DNA from: Spirosoma panaciterrae DSM 21099
Lineage (GTDB): Bacteria > Bacteroidota > Bacteroidia > Cytophagales > Spirosomataceae
Length of the DNA: 64,000 bases
Reading direction: 5' to 3'
NCBI RefSeq assembly: GCF_000374025.1
Contig: NZ_KB893178.1
Span: forward strand, 1-64,000
Part shown: positions 33,186 through 40,953 of the stretch, one piece after another
How the letters are laid out: each line of letters opens with the position of its first letter
Position numbering within the stretch: the stretch's first letter is position 1
Notes under the pieces: model-generated
The model's input: only the letters and a program-made list of their open reading frames with translations
Told to the model about the DNA's origin: nothing
Databases searched by the model: none
Program-made: the position numbers and the translations under genes

Positions 33186-33191
33186 ACAGAA

Positions 33192-34016
33192 TTACTCCAG
33201 CGTGAAGTTGATCGGCAGGTTGTATTTTACCCGCACCGGACGACCCGACTGTTTACCAGGACGCCACTTTGGCATACTTTTTACTACACGCTGAGCCTCT
33301 TCGTCCGTACCAAATCCAAGTCCTTTCAGAACCTGTACGTCCTGGATACTACCGTCTGTGTTAACGACGAAGCTAACGAACACCCGACCTGAAATGTTGG
33401 CACGCTGTGCCGCAGCAGGGTATCGGAGGGTTTTACCCAGATACTGGCCCAGGGCAGCCATACCGCCCGGAAACTCGGGCTGCTGTTCTACCACCGTGAA
33501 GATTTCCTCTTCTTTCGGGGCGGCTTCTACAGCAACCTCTACTTTGGTTGGAGCCGCTGTAGCTTCAGGCGCTGCAATTACCTCTTCGGCATTGGGGTCA
33601 CCTTCCTGCGTTTTTTCAGCAGCTACAGCTTCCTTCAGCTCTTCAACGGCTGGTGGAGGAGTTTCCTCAGGAACTTCTTCATCCGGCTTTACTTCCGGCG
33701 GAAGGAACTTCACCGTATTCACCTTCGGTAGTTCAACCGGTGGTGGCGGTGGTGGTGGTGGCTCATTGGGGTCAATTGGTGGCGGTGGGAGCTTCATAAG
33801 GTCCACCTCAACCATTGCTTCTTCCTTTTTCTCCGGAGTCAGGGCACTGATAATCGTTGGAGAAAGTACACCCAGCGTAAACAGAACACCACCAATAATG
33901 AGGGCGCGGGTTACGGTTTTAGGGTACGTTTTCCGAAGATCATAAGCACCATATGCTTTGTTCCGGTGGGCAAACACGATATCATCGAGCGTTGCCTTTT
34001 GGTCTACCTCTGCCAT
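33192..34016 (-). CDS. tonB: Energy transducer TonB
   Basis: The 274-residue protein has a short cytoplasmic N terminus (DDIVFAHRNKAYGAYDLRKTYPKTV, typical of Bacteroidota TonB), one membrane helix (ALIIGGVLFTLGVLSPTII) and a proline-rich periplasmic spacer (PPPPIDPNEPPPPPPPPVELP). An acidic/alanine linker leads to the TonB C-terminal domain (FPGGMAALGQYLGKTLRYPAAAQRANISGRVFVSFVVNTDGSIQDVQVLKG to PVRVKYNLPINFTLE). It carries energy from the ExbB/ExbD motor to outer-membrane receptors. It starts four bases after the second exbD gene. Confidence 0.95.
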   Translation of the reverse strand: MAEVDQKATLDDIVFAHRNKAYGAYDLRKTYPKTVTRALIIGGVLFTLGVLSPTIISALTPEKKEEAMVEVDLMKLPPPPIDPNEPPPPPPPPVELPKVNTVKFLPPEVKPDEEVPEETPPPAVEELKEAVAAEKTQEGDPNAEEVIAAPEATAAPTKVEVAVEAAPKEEEIFTVVEQQPEFPGGMAALGQYLGKTLRYPAAAQRANISGRVFVSFVVNTDGSIQDVQVLKGLGFGTDEEAQRVVKSMPKWRPGKQSGRPVRVKYNLPINFTLE

Positions 34017-34020
34017 GGTG

Positions 34021-34557
34021 TTATGCGTCTATTTTTGCCTTTTCCTTGAGGAGTTTTTTCTCGTCAGGAGTTAACTGATCCACAAGTGCATAGCGTTTAG
34101 TTTTAGTAATGGCCATTTCGTCCAGTACATCAACCATATTCTTGTAGGTCGACTCTTTGGTTGGCTTTACTACCACAACAAACTTATCGGCTGGAACTTT
34201 GCGGGCATTTTCCTGAACTGCCTGCCGAAATTCGTAACCGTACCCAACGGTCTTCACTTCTGGGTCTTCATTAGCGGCTTTACCAAAAATGTAATACGCT
34301 TTATTGTCTTTGCCCAGGAAGATCGTCATAACGTTGGAGGCCTTAATAGGCTCCGTTTCTTCTGTTTTTGTTTTATCTGGCACGTTGAGCGTCATCGAAG
34401 ATGGTTTGCTCAGGGTGGTGGCCAAAATGAAGAAGGTAATGAGCAGGAAGCCCAGGTCAACCATCGGGGTCATATCCACCCGGGTTGACGCTTTCTTGGA
34501 GCGTACCTTACCACCATCATGTTTACCACCACCACCGCCAGTGTTAATTTCTGCCAT
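34021..34557 (-). CDS. exbD: ExbD/TolR-family biopolymer transporter (second copy)
   Basis: The 178-residue protein has a glycine/lysine-rich cytoplasmic start, a single helix with the critical aspartate (STRVDMTPMVDLGFLLITFFILATTL), and a periplasmic domain. This is the ExbD pattern. It differs clearly from the preceding ExbD-like protein, so the locus encodes two unlike subunits. Together with ExbB they form the proton-driven motor for TonB. The operon order and spacing are tight. Confidence 0.93.
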   Translation of the reverse strand: MAEINTGGGGGKHDGGKVRSKKASTRVDMTPMVDLGFLLITFFILATTLSKPSSMTLNVPDKTKTEETEPIKASNVMTIFLGKDNKAYYIFGKAANEDPEVKTVGYGYEFRQAVQENARKVPADKFVVVVKPTKESTYKNMVDVLDEMAITKTKRYALVDQLTPDEKKLLKEKAKIDA

Positions 34558-34612
34558 GTTTTCTTAACAGATTCGCGTGATGAAAAATCAATTCGGTTGC
34601 AATCACTGCACG

Positions 34613-35242
34613 TTAGTCATCCGCTTTCCAACCTGCCGGTGGCGCTTCCGTACCGGTGATCAGGTTGAATTTGTTGATGTTTTGTGCTTGCAGCGTAGCT
34701 AACACGTTCTTGAATTCGGGGAACTTGGCAAGGTTGTCGCCTTTCAACGCAATTCGGAGATCGTTATTAGCCTTACGGGCATTAAATACCCAGTCTTTCA
34801 GTTCGTTCGTAGCACCAGCTCCTGTCGAATCGGTAGGAATACCAGGCTGTTTGATTTTTCCCTGCTGCTCGTGCGACAGGTTAAGGAACTGTTTTAACTG
34901 GGCGATTGGCATACCGAAGTTCGACATGAGGGCGAACTCTTTCTGCTCTTTGGGCGAAAAGGTAATGCCTTTGGCCTGGGCAATGTTATCCAGCATAGCC
35001 AATCGGTGCTGCTGGTTATCAATACCAAAGTAGACTTTACCATCTCTGCCAAGACCAATGGTCATAATGTCCTTATCAGGGACTTTAATGCCAGAGATAG
35101 ACGATGGCGTTTCGATTGCTGCGGCATCCTGCGCCCGGAATTGGGCCGTCAGAATAAAGAACGTCAACAACAGGAACGCCACGTCGCACATCGCGGTCAT
35201 ATCTACCGTCGAACTGGCACGTTTAATTTTTACTGCTGGCAT
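34613..35242 (-). CDS. exbD: ExbD/TolR-family biopolymer transporter (first copy)
   Basis: The 209-residue protein starts MPAVKIKRASSTVDMTAMCDVAFLLLTFFILTAQF, with the membrane-embedded aspartate in the CDVAFLLL helix. A longer periplasmic part follows (DKDIMTIGLGRDGKVYFGIDNQQHRLAMLDN and so on) with an insertion not found in classic ExbD. The ATG at 35242 was chosen because it gives the standard short cytoplasmic segment. It lies between exbB and the second exbD. Confidence 0.93.
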   Translation of the reverse strand: MPAVKIKRASSTVDMTAMCDVAFLLLTFFILTAQFRAQDAAAIETPSSISGIKVPDKDIMTIGLGRDGKVYFGIDNQQHRLAMLDNIAQAKGITFSPKEQKEFALMSNFGMPIAQLKQFLNLSHEQQGKIKQPGIPTDSTGAGATNELKDWVFNARKANNDLRIALKGDNLAKFPEFKNVLATLQAQNINKFNLITGTEAPPAGWKADD

Positions 35243-35314
35243 GAGTTGTTCTGTTTCGGCCTGCCTGATCAAACCAGACAGGTTGGTTAATTACATCAAC
35301 TGCACTGATACGGC

Positions 35315-36151
35315 CTAGTAGTGAGCCGCAAAGTTTTGCTGGATGCTCAGACCGATTTCGTCGATGTTGTAGGTCAACACGTCGATGCGGCTCGTGAAGT
35401 AGCTATACATGATCGTAGCAATAGCAGCCGTACCGATACCCAGAGCCGTGTTTACCAGAGCTTCAGAAATACCCGTTGAAAGAGCAGCCGTGTCAGGTTG
35501 GCCCGTTGCACCCATGGCAGCGAAGGCCCGAATCATACCAAGTACCGTTCCAAGCAGGGCGATCAGCGTCGAAACCGAAGCCAGGGTAGCAATGATGGTC
35601 AGGTTTTTTTCCAGCATTGGCAGCTCCAGCGTGGTAGCTTCTTCCACTTCTTTCTGCAGGGCAACTAACTTTTGCTCTTTGTTCAATTCGGTATCAGTCG
35701 ATAATTGCTGATATTTCAGCAGAGCCGTTTTCACAACATTACCGATAGAACCTTTCTGACGATCGCACTCCTGGATGGCTGCAGCTACTTCATTGCGGTC
35801 GAGCTGGCCTTTGATTTTCCGAACGAAATCATCAATCGAACCCGAACCGTTCGCACGACCAATCGTGAAGAAGCGCTCAATCGAGAACACCAATACGGTC
35901 AGGAAACAGGTGAACAGAATAGGTACGATAAATCCTCCCTTATACACGGTACCGAAGTAGTCGCCAGGAAGAGGTTCTTTGGTATTGTCGCCTTCCTGAA
36001 AGTGGCTGCCATCACCGAAGACGAACATATACGTCAGGATACCGATGATCAGCAGAACCGGAAGGACGAACGCGGGGTTCAGACCGCCCGATGACTTCTT
36101 TTTTGGGGCTGGTGCTTTAGCGGGTGCTGGAGAGGGAGTTTGTGTTTTCAT
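35315..36151 (-). CDS. exbB: MotA/TolQ/ExbB-family proton channel
   Basis: The 278-residue protein has a basic, alanine/proline-rich start (TQTPSPAPAKAPAPKKKSSGG) and three membrane regions. The conserved ExbB block at residues 185-255 includes LEKNLTIIATLASVSTLIALLGTVLGMIRAF, GISEALVNTALGIGTAAIATIMYSYF. It forms the proton channel with the two ExbD proteins. It is the first gene of the seven-gene exb/ton operon. Confidence 0.95.
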   Translation of the reverse strand: MKTQTPSPAPAKAPAPKKKSSGGLNPAFVLPVLLIIGILTYMFVFGDGSHFQEGDNTKEPLPGDYFGTVYKGGFIVPILFTCFLTVLVFSIERFFTIGRANGSGSIDDFVRKIKGQLDRNEVAAAIQECDRQKGSIGNVVKTALLKYQQLSTDTELNKEQKLVALQKEVEEATTLELPMLEKNLTIIATLASVSTLIALLGTVLGMIRAFAAMGATGQPDTAALSTGISEALVNTALGIGTAAIATIMYSYFTSRIDVLTYNIDEIGLSIQQNFAAHY

Positions 36152-36677
36152 TTGAACTGGACTGTAGGGTTAAAATTTAAAAGTTGGTTTACCCGGTAAA
36201 AAAAGTGAAAAATTTAGACTCTTTCGGTTTGATCCACTAAAAATTTAGCAGAAATACCGTCGAACCTCCACAAAAATAGGTGATTTCTGTTAAAAACCAC
36301 ACAAGGCTTTCGGGCAATTGTTTCACTTTTATTGTAATCCACCAATAAATACTTGGATATATTTGACTTGATGTCCCTGTCTGTCAGGGATTAATACAGC
36401 GGATAAATCCTGGATGCGAGTTAATGTATCTGAAACCCTCTCTTTATGAGCCCTAACTAAGGCGGATCGTGGATTATAAAAAAATTGTTAAACTTATCCA
36501 TATTGCCTGAAAATCTACATCTGACTCTTTTTAAGGGATAGATGCATTGACAGGAATTATTCCATAAAGTGGACTAAATTTTTTTTTAAAGTTATAGAAA
36601 TCGAACCTGAATGGCTATCGGCCAATGCCCCGACTGGCGGCAGTAGACGTATAGCTACTCGCATAAAAAGAGCTTTC
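36152..36677. other. Intergenic region upstream of exbB
   Basis: This 526-bp A/T-rich stretch shows no family-like frame. Its exbB-proximal part carries a promoter candidate at 36271-36304 and a long leader of about 120 nt. The distal part follows the stop codon of the 149-residue secreted protein and has no clear terminator hairpin. Confidence 0.5.
36271..36304 (-). promoter_or_regulatory. Candidate promoter of the exb/ton operon
   Basis: On the minus strand TATTTTTG (36271-36278) matches the -7 consensus and TTG (36302-36304) lies 23 bp upstream of it. That is slightly longer than ideal. The leader to the exbB ATG would be about 115 nt. Confidence 0.4.
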
Positions 36678-37127
36678 CTAAGGTACGAGGTAAACAATAC
36701 TGGAAGCACCAACTGTTTTGGCTAACTTCTTAACGACCCCATCCATATTCAGGAAACCACCTTTCTCTACACCACCAGTGGCCCCTTTATATAACAAAGG
36801 CGTATTGCGGTACTGGTAGCCAAGAATTTCGGCATTTCCCTGGCCGTTGAAAACAGCTTTGTTGCCTTCTACCCGGACAAAAATCCGTATGGAGATCTCA
36901 CTACCCATGTTTTTGTATTCGGTCATGGCGAAGCCTTTGTTTTTATCTAACTGCTCGATAAAAAAACCGGCTGACTCAAGGCGAAAAGCAATCATATCCA
37001 CCAGCGCTGAATCAGACAAGGTGCTTGTGATTTCAATGCGATTGGCCCCTTTGGGGATATCGACTTTTTGGGAATAAGCACGGCTGGCTAAAAGGAAAAA
37101 GATAAAGGTGTAGAGGTAACGTTTCAT
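36678..37127 (-). CDS. Small secreted protein of unknown function
   Basis: The 149-residue product has a signal peptide (MKRYLYTFIFFLLASRAYSQ). A mixed alpha/beta domain follows, with NRIEITSTLSDSALVDMIAFRLESAGFFIEQLDKNKGFAMTEYKNM and EISIRIFVRVEGNKAVFNGQG, and a C terminus with a valine/alanine-rich helix. I do not recognise a family with certainty; the style resembles small periplasmic proteins common in Cytophagales. The ATG at 37127 was chosen because the signal peptide begins there. It appears monocistronic. Confidence 0.65.
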   Translation of the reverse strand: MKRYLYTFIFFLLASRAYSQKVDIPKGANRIEITSTLSDSALVDMIAFRLESAGFFIEQLDKNKGFAMTEYKNMGSEISIRIFVRVEGNKAVFNGQGNAEILGYQYRNTPLLYKGATGGVEKGGFLNMDGVVKKLAKTVGASSIVYLVP

Positions 37128-37264
37128 GACCAACTGGATTTCTGGCAAATATAACTTTCAGGTGCGCTATCGTTGGCTCTGAATAGCTGAGTCTGTATAT
37201 TTTTAATCTGTTAAAATGGCTTTCTGCCGATTAAAAGCAAAGAGTATGGCAGAACGCATGGCTA

Positions 37265-38107
37265 CTAGTCTGCGAGTCGGGGGAGCCACATACCCATTGT
37301 TGCCCCTACTATACCAAGGGCAAGTAGGACTGTCACCAAAATAATCAGGGTAAAAACGAAGAGACTTAAAGACACATTTTGTTTTTGCCGGGCATAAAAA
37401 TAGAGTTCCAAAAGAAGGAGTGAAACAGGTATGGCATAAGTAAACAGGGCAAGGCTCGTCAGGAAAGGGCCGGTAAACGTTTTGGGGTTAAAACCGGCAG
37501 GGCCTCCATTGATCAGCAGCCAGAACATCAGCTCTACTCTGAAAAACCATACACCATTGGTCACCATATACAAGCGTAAAGACCAAACCTTGTGTTTATT
37601 AAATTGACGGGCTTTGGCATACCGAAAAGACATCAGGGCGAAGATTATGCAATAAACAGCCTGAATGCTGATGCAAATGTGTTGGAATGTATCACCTACT
37701 GCGCCACGAGTCCAGACCATAATTAATCCAGCTGTACTGACAACAATAGCCGTGACGATGTAAAGCCTACCCAGCCAGCGATGAAATCGAGGTGCGTACT
37801 GGCGCACGAATGGAATGAATTGTAAAGGTCCGCCAATGACCAGAATGGCAGCTAGTAACACGTGTATGCCCACCACCAGATTCCCCTGCCAGTCGCCAAT
37901 CACATAGCCATGTGGCAGTACGTTGTTCCATCGGTCAAAATCTCCTGTTAGTGTGGCCTTGCCGTAAAAAAACAGGATGTAGCTACCAAAGAGCCATAGC
38001 CCGATTGTGGTTATCCCAAACCAGATCGTAGAAGCTAGGGTGAGGAGTTTTGTTGTGTAGTGGACTCTTGTTTTACCAGATACACGGAGCGTTGTATTGG
38101 GCGTCAT
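37265..38107 (-). CDS. DUF2306-family membrane protein
   Basis: The 280-residue protein has seven or so membrane helices. It has the DUF2306 features: ILVIGGPLQFIPFVRQYAPRFHRWLGRLYIVTAIVVSTAG, in which the H-RWLGR motif is characteristic, then a loop with KARQFNKHKVWSLRLYMV and the NPKTF segment. The function is unknown. The ATG at 38107 was taken as the start because the longer frame runs into the intergenic region. The Crp/Fnr-type regulator gene lies just upstream on the same strand (112 bp) and could be related to it. Confidence 0.75.
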   Translation of the reverse strand: MTPNTTLRVSGKTRVHYTTKLLTLASTIWFGITTIGLWLFGSYILFFYGKATLTGDFDRWNNVLPHGYVIGDWQGNLVVGIHVLLAAILVIGGPLQFIPFVRQYAPRFHRWLGRLYIVTAIVVSTAGLIMVWTRGAVGDTFQHICISIQAVYCIIFALMSFRYAKARQFNKHKVWSLRLYMVTNGVWFFRVELMFWLLINGGPAGFNPKTFTGPFLTSLALFTYAIPVSLLLLELYFYARQKQNVSLSLFVFTLIILVTVLLALGIVGATMGMWLPRLAD

Positions 38108-38219
38108 ACTGGAGAGGATGCTAAGGTTTAAGGTAAACTTAAGTAGCGTTCCTCCGGGCGTGATTAGACAAATGTCCAATACGGATAGGCGGTTATATTT
38201 CGGTTTGAGTGTAAAGGCC

Positions 38220-38795
38220 CTATTGGCTCCTTAACCTGCTCAAATGTCGTTGTGTGATGCCTAGATAGGAAGCAATATAACGCAGGGGTACATGCTGAAC
38301 AAGGGTGGGTTTTTGCCGCAGAAATTTCGTATAGCGCTCTTCGGCTGTCAGGTGGGCTAGGTCGTAAAGCCGCCTTTTTTCTTCTTCCAGGTGTCTCTGT
38401 AGTATCTGAATTGTGTAATCTTTTTGAGTCTGGCTATATTCGGCTCGTATCGATACCTCATCTCTATTAATTCTAAGAAGCTCACAATCTGTTATACAGT
38501 GTAGACTTTCGTTGGAAACCGTACGATTCATGAAATGGGAATACGACGTAAAAAAACGTGGCCCTTCGTTTAGATCTGTTGTTATTTCGATACCGTCTTT
38601 GTCGAGGTGGAAGTTCCTCATATAACCCGACACGATAAAATTATGATAGTGAGGTATTTGTCCCGCTGGCTCAATGATCGTGTCTTTGGGGACGAAAATG
38701 GGTTTAAAGGATTCACGAATAGATGCTTTGTCTGTCTCGGGCAATACGATGATCTGCTCGATATAATTAAAAAGGCCTGTATAGTAATGTTCCAT
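38220..38795 (-). CDS. Crp/Fnr-family transcriptional regulator
   Basis: The 191-residue protein has a cyclic-nucleotide-binding-type beta barrel (DTIIEPAGQIPHYHNFIVSGYMRNFHLDKDGIEITTDLNEGPRFFTSYSHFMN), a long dimer helix (SQTQKDYTIQILQRHLEEEKRRLYDLAHLTAEERYTKFLRQ) and a winged-helix end with VPLRYIASYLGITQRHLSRLR. This is the common Bacteroidota type. The effector is unknown, and most members of this subgroup do not bind cAMP. It may control the DUF2306 gene downstream. Confidence 0.88.
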   Translation of the reverse strand: MEHYYTGLFNYIEQIIVLPETDKASIRESFKPIFVPKDTIIEPAGQIPHYHNFIVSGYMRNFHLDKDGIEITTDLNEGPRFFTSYSHFMNRTVSNESLHCITDCELLRINRDEVSIRAEYSQTQKDYTIQILQRHLEEEKRRLYDLAHLTAEERYTKFLRQKPTLVQHVPLRYIASYLGITQRHLSRLRSQ

Positions 38796-39277
38796 ACGAA
38801 GCTGTTTGTAGAGTTCTTGCCTTAACTTTTACTACGACTCACTATCGGAGAATGCCGTGATTTTATGGGTACTATAACTACTTTATCAGTAGAGATTGAC
38901 CCATCGCCGAATTACCCACGGATTCGGCCCAGACAGACATACCTCCAGTCATGTTTTTGACATTGGTAAAGCTACTCAAAAACATCAAAAGGGTAAGATT
39001 CAAGGGTGTTTCATTGTGTTAAAGCCAATTGTTGGTAGGTTCAGAAGTTATAACCGACTATAACTTTTCATTATCAAACTAATCTAATCAAGGGGCTCCT
39101 GCCGATGTTTAAGGGCTTTTCAGTAAACTCTTCACGGCTAGCTTTACTTGTTAACGAATACAGATTACTTTTAAGGTCCCTATGTAATCGATTTGCTTCA
39201 TAAGTCAAGCAATTGTCTAACTTAATATACAATTGCTGCCGATTTGCAATTGCATTTAACTTAAATCACCGAATGTT
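38796..39277. other. Intergenic stretch without a gene
   Basis: This 482-bp A/T-rich stretch lies between divergent genes. I found no family-like frame, RNA or clear TAnnTTTG box next to the start at 39278. It probably holds the promoters for both sides. Its low GC matches that of the esterase gene that follows. Confidence 0.45.
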
Positions 39278-40468
39278 ATGGCCAAAGCTATTGGAATCAC
39301 AGCATTCATAATAAGCTTAATCGTTTCTCATATAGCCTGGACCCAGAATTCGGTTAATCGTACAGGACAATTAATTTCAGGTGGACGAACACGTACTTTT
39401 TCCTATCATTTGCCAACGAATCAGCCTGAAGAAGGCTTACCTCTTCTTATTGGCTACCATGGCAATTACGCAGTGGGATCAGGGGCTTCATTTCAAATGT
39501 ATTCAGGTCTGGATGCCGTTGCAGATAGCCAAAACTTCATTGCTGTCTATCCAGACGCAGTTATAATAGACCAAGTAGCTCATTTTAATTATTACGCTGA
39601 TGATGTTCCTGGTTTCGGATCACCAGATGACCTGGATGGGCCTAATCCAGTTGCTCCTGATGCCCCAGATGATATACTATTTACCGCTGATTTAATCGAC
39701 TATTTTATAAAGACATACCATATAAATCATAATCGAGTATATGCAACTGGCCACTCAAGTGGTGGTGTTATGTGCTACTACGCTAGTGTAGCCCTAGCTC
39801 ATAAAATTGCAGCTTTTGTTCCGGTTGCATCCGGTTTATGGGGAAATAAAAAGTACTTAAATGACTATTTTACGGGTAGCAAGTATATCAAGACGCCTAT
39901 TCTACATGTTCATAGCGCTGGGGATTTAGCTGCTCCATTACCCATTCCATCTTATCCAAAGCCGGCGACCGACGTTTGGCCTTTGTCAACATTTGGGAGG
40001 CTAAATGGTAACAGCACAGGTACTTACACCACTACTGTCCTTAGTGAGTTTGTGGATTCTTTAACCTTTTGCGGTACGGGAAAAAAAGTTATTTTACTTG
40101 TAACTAAAGATGCTACTCATGCCTGGAGTTCTCAATTCAACACAGCGCAGGTCTTGTGGGATTTCGTAAAAAATTTTCAGTTGAACTCAACTGTTGAAAA
40201 CCCTCCTAAAGGATTGAATCAGATGGTTATTGCTCCTAACCCTACAAAAGGAGTAACTCAGATCCACTTCAAATTGGCTAAACAGGAAGAAGCAACTTTA
40301 TCCGTAAGTAGCCTGTCAGGGATTCAAATATACCAGCAACGCGTGATCGGTACGGGAGAAGATCAAATAGAAAGCATTGACTTTAGTAAAGTTGCCATAG
40401 GCTCATACTTTGTTAAGCTACAAAATGCACAAGGGGTTCAAGTCGGGAAGGTTTTATATGAAGACTAA
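39278..40468 (+). CDS. T9SS-exported PHB-depolymerase/feruloyl-esterase-like enzyme
   Basis: The 396-residue product has a signal peptide (AIGITAFIISLIVSHIAWTQ). The oxyanion region LLIGYHGNYA leads to FIAVYPDAV, the serine elbow ATGHSSGGVMCYYAS near residue 165, and a histidine in DATHAWSSQ near residue 290. At the end it has a T9SS type A sorting domain (APNPTKGVTQIHFKL to IGSYFVKLQNAQGVQVGKVLYED). It would act outside the cell on ester-linked polymers or polysaccharide esters. The coding sequence is visibly richer in A and T than its neighbours, which suggests acquisition or relaxed codon use. It is next to tRNA-Pro, a common insertion neighbourhood, although no att site was identified. 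Confidence 0.8.
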   Translation: MAKAIGITAFIISLIVSHIAWTQNSVNRTGQLISGGRTRTFSYHLPTNQPEEGLPLLIGYHGNYAVGSGASFQMYSGLDAVADSQNFIAVYPDAVIIDQVAHFNYYADDVPGFGSPDDLDGPNPVAPDAPDDILFTADLIDYFIKTYHINHNRVYATGHSSGGVMCYYASVALAHKIAAFVPVASGLWGNKKYLNDYFTGSKYIKTPILHVHSAGDLAAPLPIPSYPKPATDVWPLSTFGRLNGNSTGTYTTTVLSEFVDSLTFCGTGKKVILLVTKDATHAWSSQFNTAQVLWDFVKNFQLNSTVENPPKGLNQMVIAPNPTKGVTQIHFKLAKQEEATLSVSSLSGIQIYQQRVIGTGEDQIESIDFSKVAIGSYFVKLQNAQGVQVGKVLYED

Positions 40469-40742
40469 ATAAAACTATAGTATGCTAAAATCACCAGTCT
40501 GGACTCTCTCTAGCATACCGGGCGATAATATCCTTCTGGTTATTTCCGGCAATGGGTTTTCCACCTACTACCAACCTGAATAGTCTTTCAACCTCTTTGG
40601 GATAGAGATGCGCTTTTATTGGGCTAAATCAATTTTGAGATAATGATGAGGGTAGCTTGTGAGTAAAACAAGGGGTAAGAACTAAATCTATTTTTGCGAT
40701 AAGCAGATAATTGTTATATCAAACGTTGTACCTAGAAATAAA

Positions 40743-40773
40743 AAAGCCACTCACAATATTTGTAAGTGGCTTT
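40743..40773 (-). terminator. Intrinsic terminator of tRNA-Pro
   Basis: AAAGCCACT pairs with AGTGGCTTT. On the minus strand the stem is followed by TTTTTTATTT. It lies 10 bp beyond the 3' end of the tRNA. Confidence 0.85.
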
Positions 40774-40782
40774 GTTTCAACG

Positions 40783-40856
40783 TCGGGAAGGCGGGATTCG
40801 AACCCACGACCTCTTGCACCCCATGCAAGCACGCTACCGGACTGCGCTACATCCCG
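40783..40856 (-). tRNA. tRNA-Pro (anticodon GGG)
   Basis: On the minus strand the sequence folds as a complete cloverleaf of 74 nt. It has acceptor CGGGATG / CTTCCCG with one mismatch, D stem GCGC / GCGT, anticodon stem CTTGC / GCAAG with loop ATGGGGT (anticodon GGG), and T arm GTGGG-TTCGAAT-CCCGC. The discriminator base is A. CCA is not encoded. It reads CCC and CCU codons. Confidence 0.95.
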
Positions 40857-40880
40857 ATTGGAGCGCAAAAATAGTGAATT

Positions 40881-40946
40881 GAGTTGGATGAACAAGGAGG
40901 TACAGGAGATTTTTATATTTTCTATACTTCTTTGTTCATCCAACTC
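40881..40946 (-). terminator. 15-bp hairpin after the M1 peptidase gene
   Basis: GAGTTGGATGAACAA at 40881-40895 pairs perfectly with 40932-40946 across a 36-nt loop. It lies eight bases beyond the stop codon of the M1 peptidase gene and upstream of the tRNA. It has no T run, so it may act as an RNA 3' end rather than a classic terminator. Confidence 0.5.
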
Positions 40947-40953
40947 GATTTAT

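Noticed and set aside
33358-33945. 195-codon frame on the plus strand
   Set aside because: It is the complement of the proline-rich and alanine-rich part of tonB. The low-complexity Gly/Ser/Thr product is a mirror effect.
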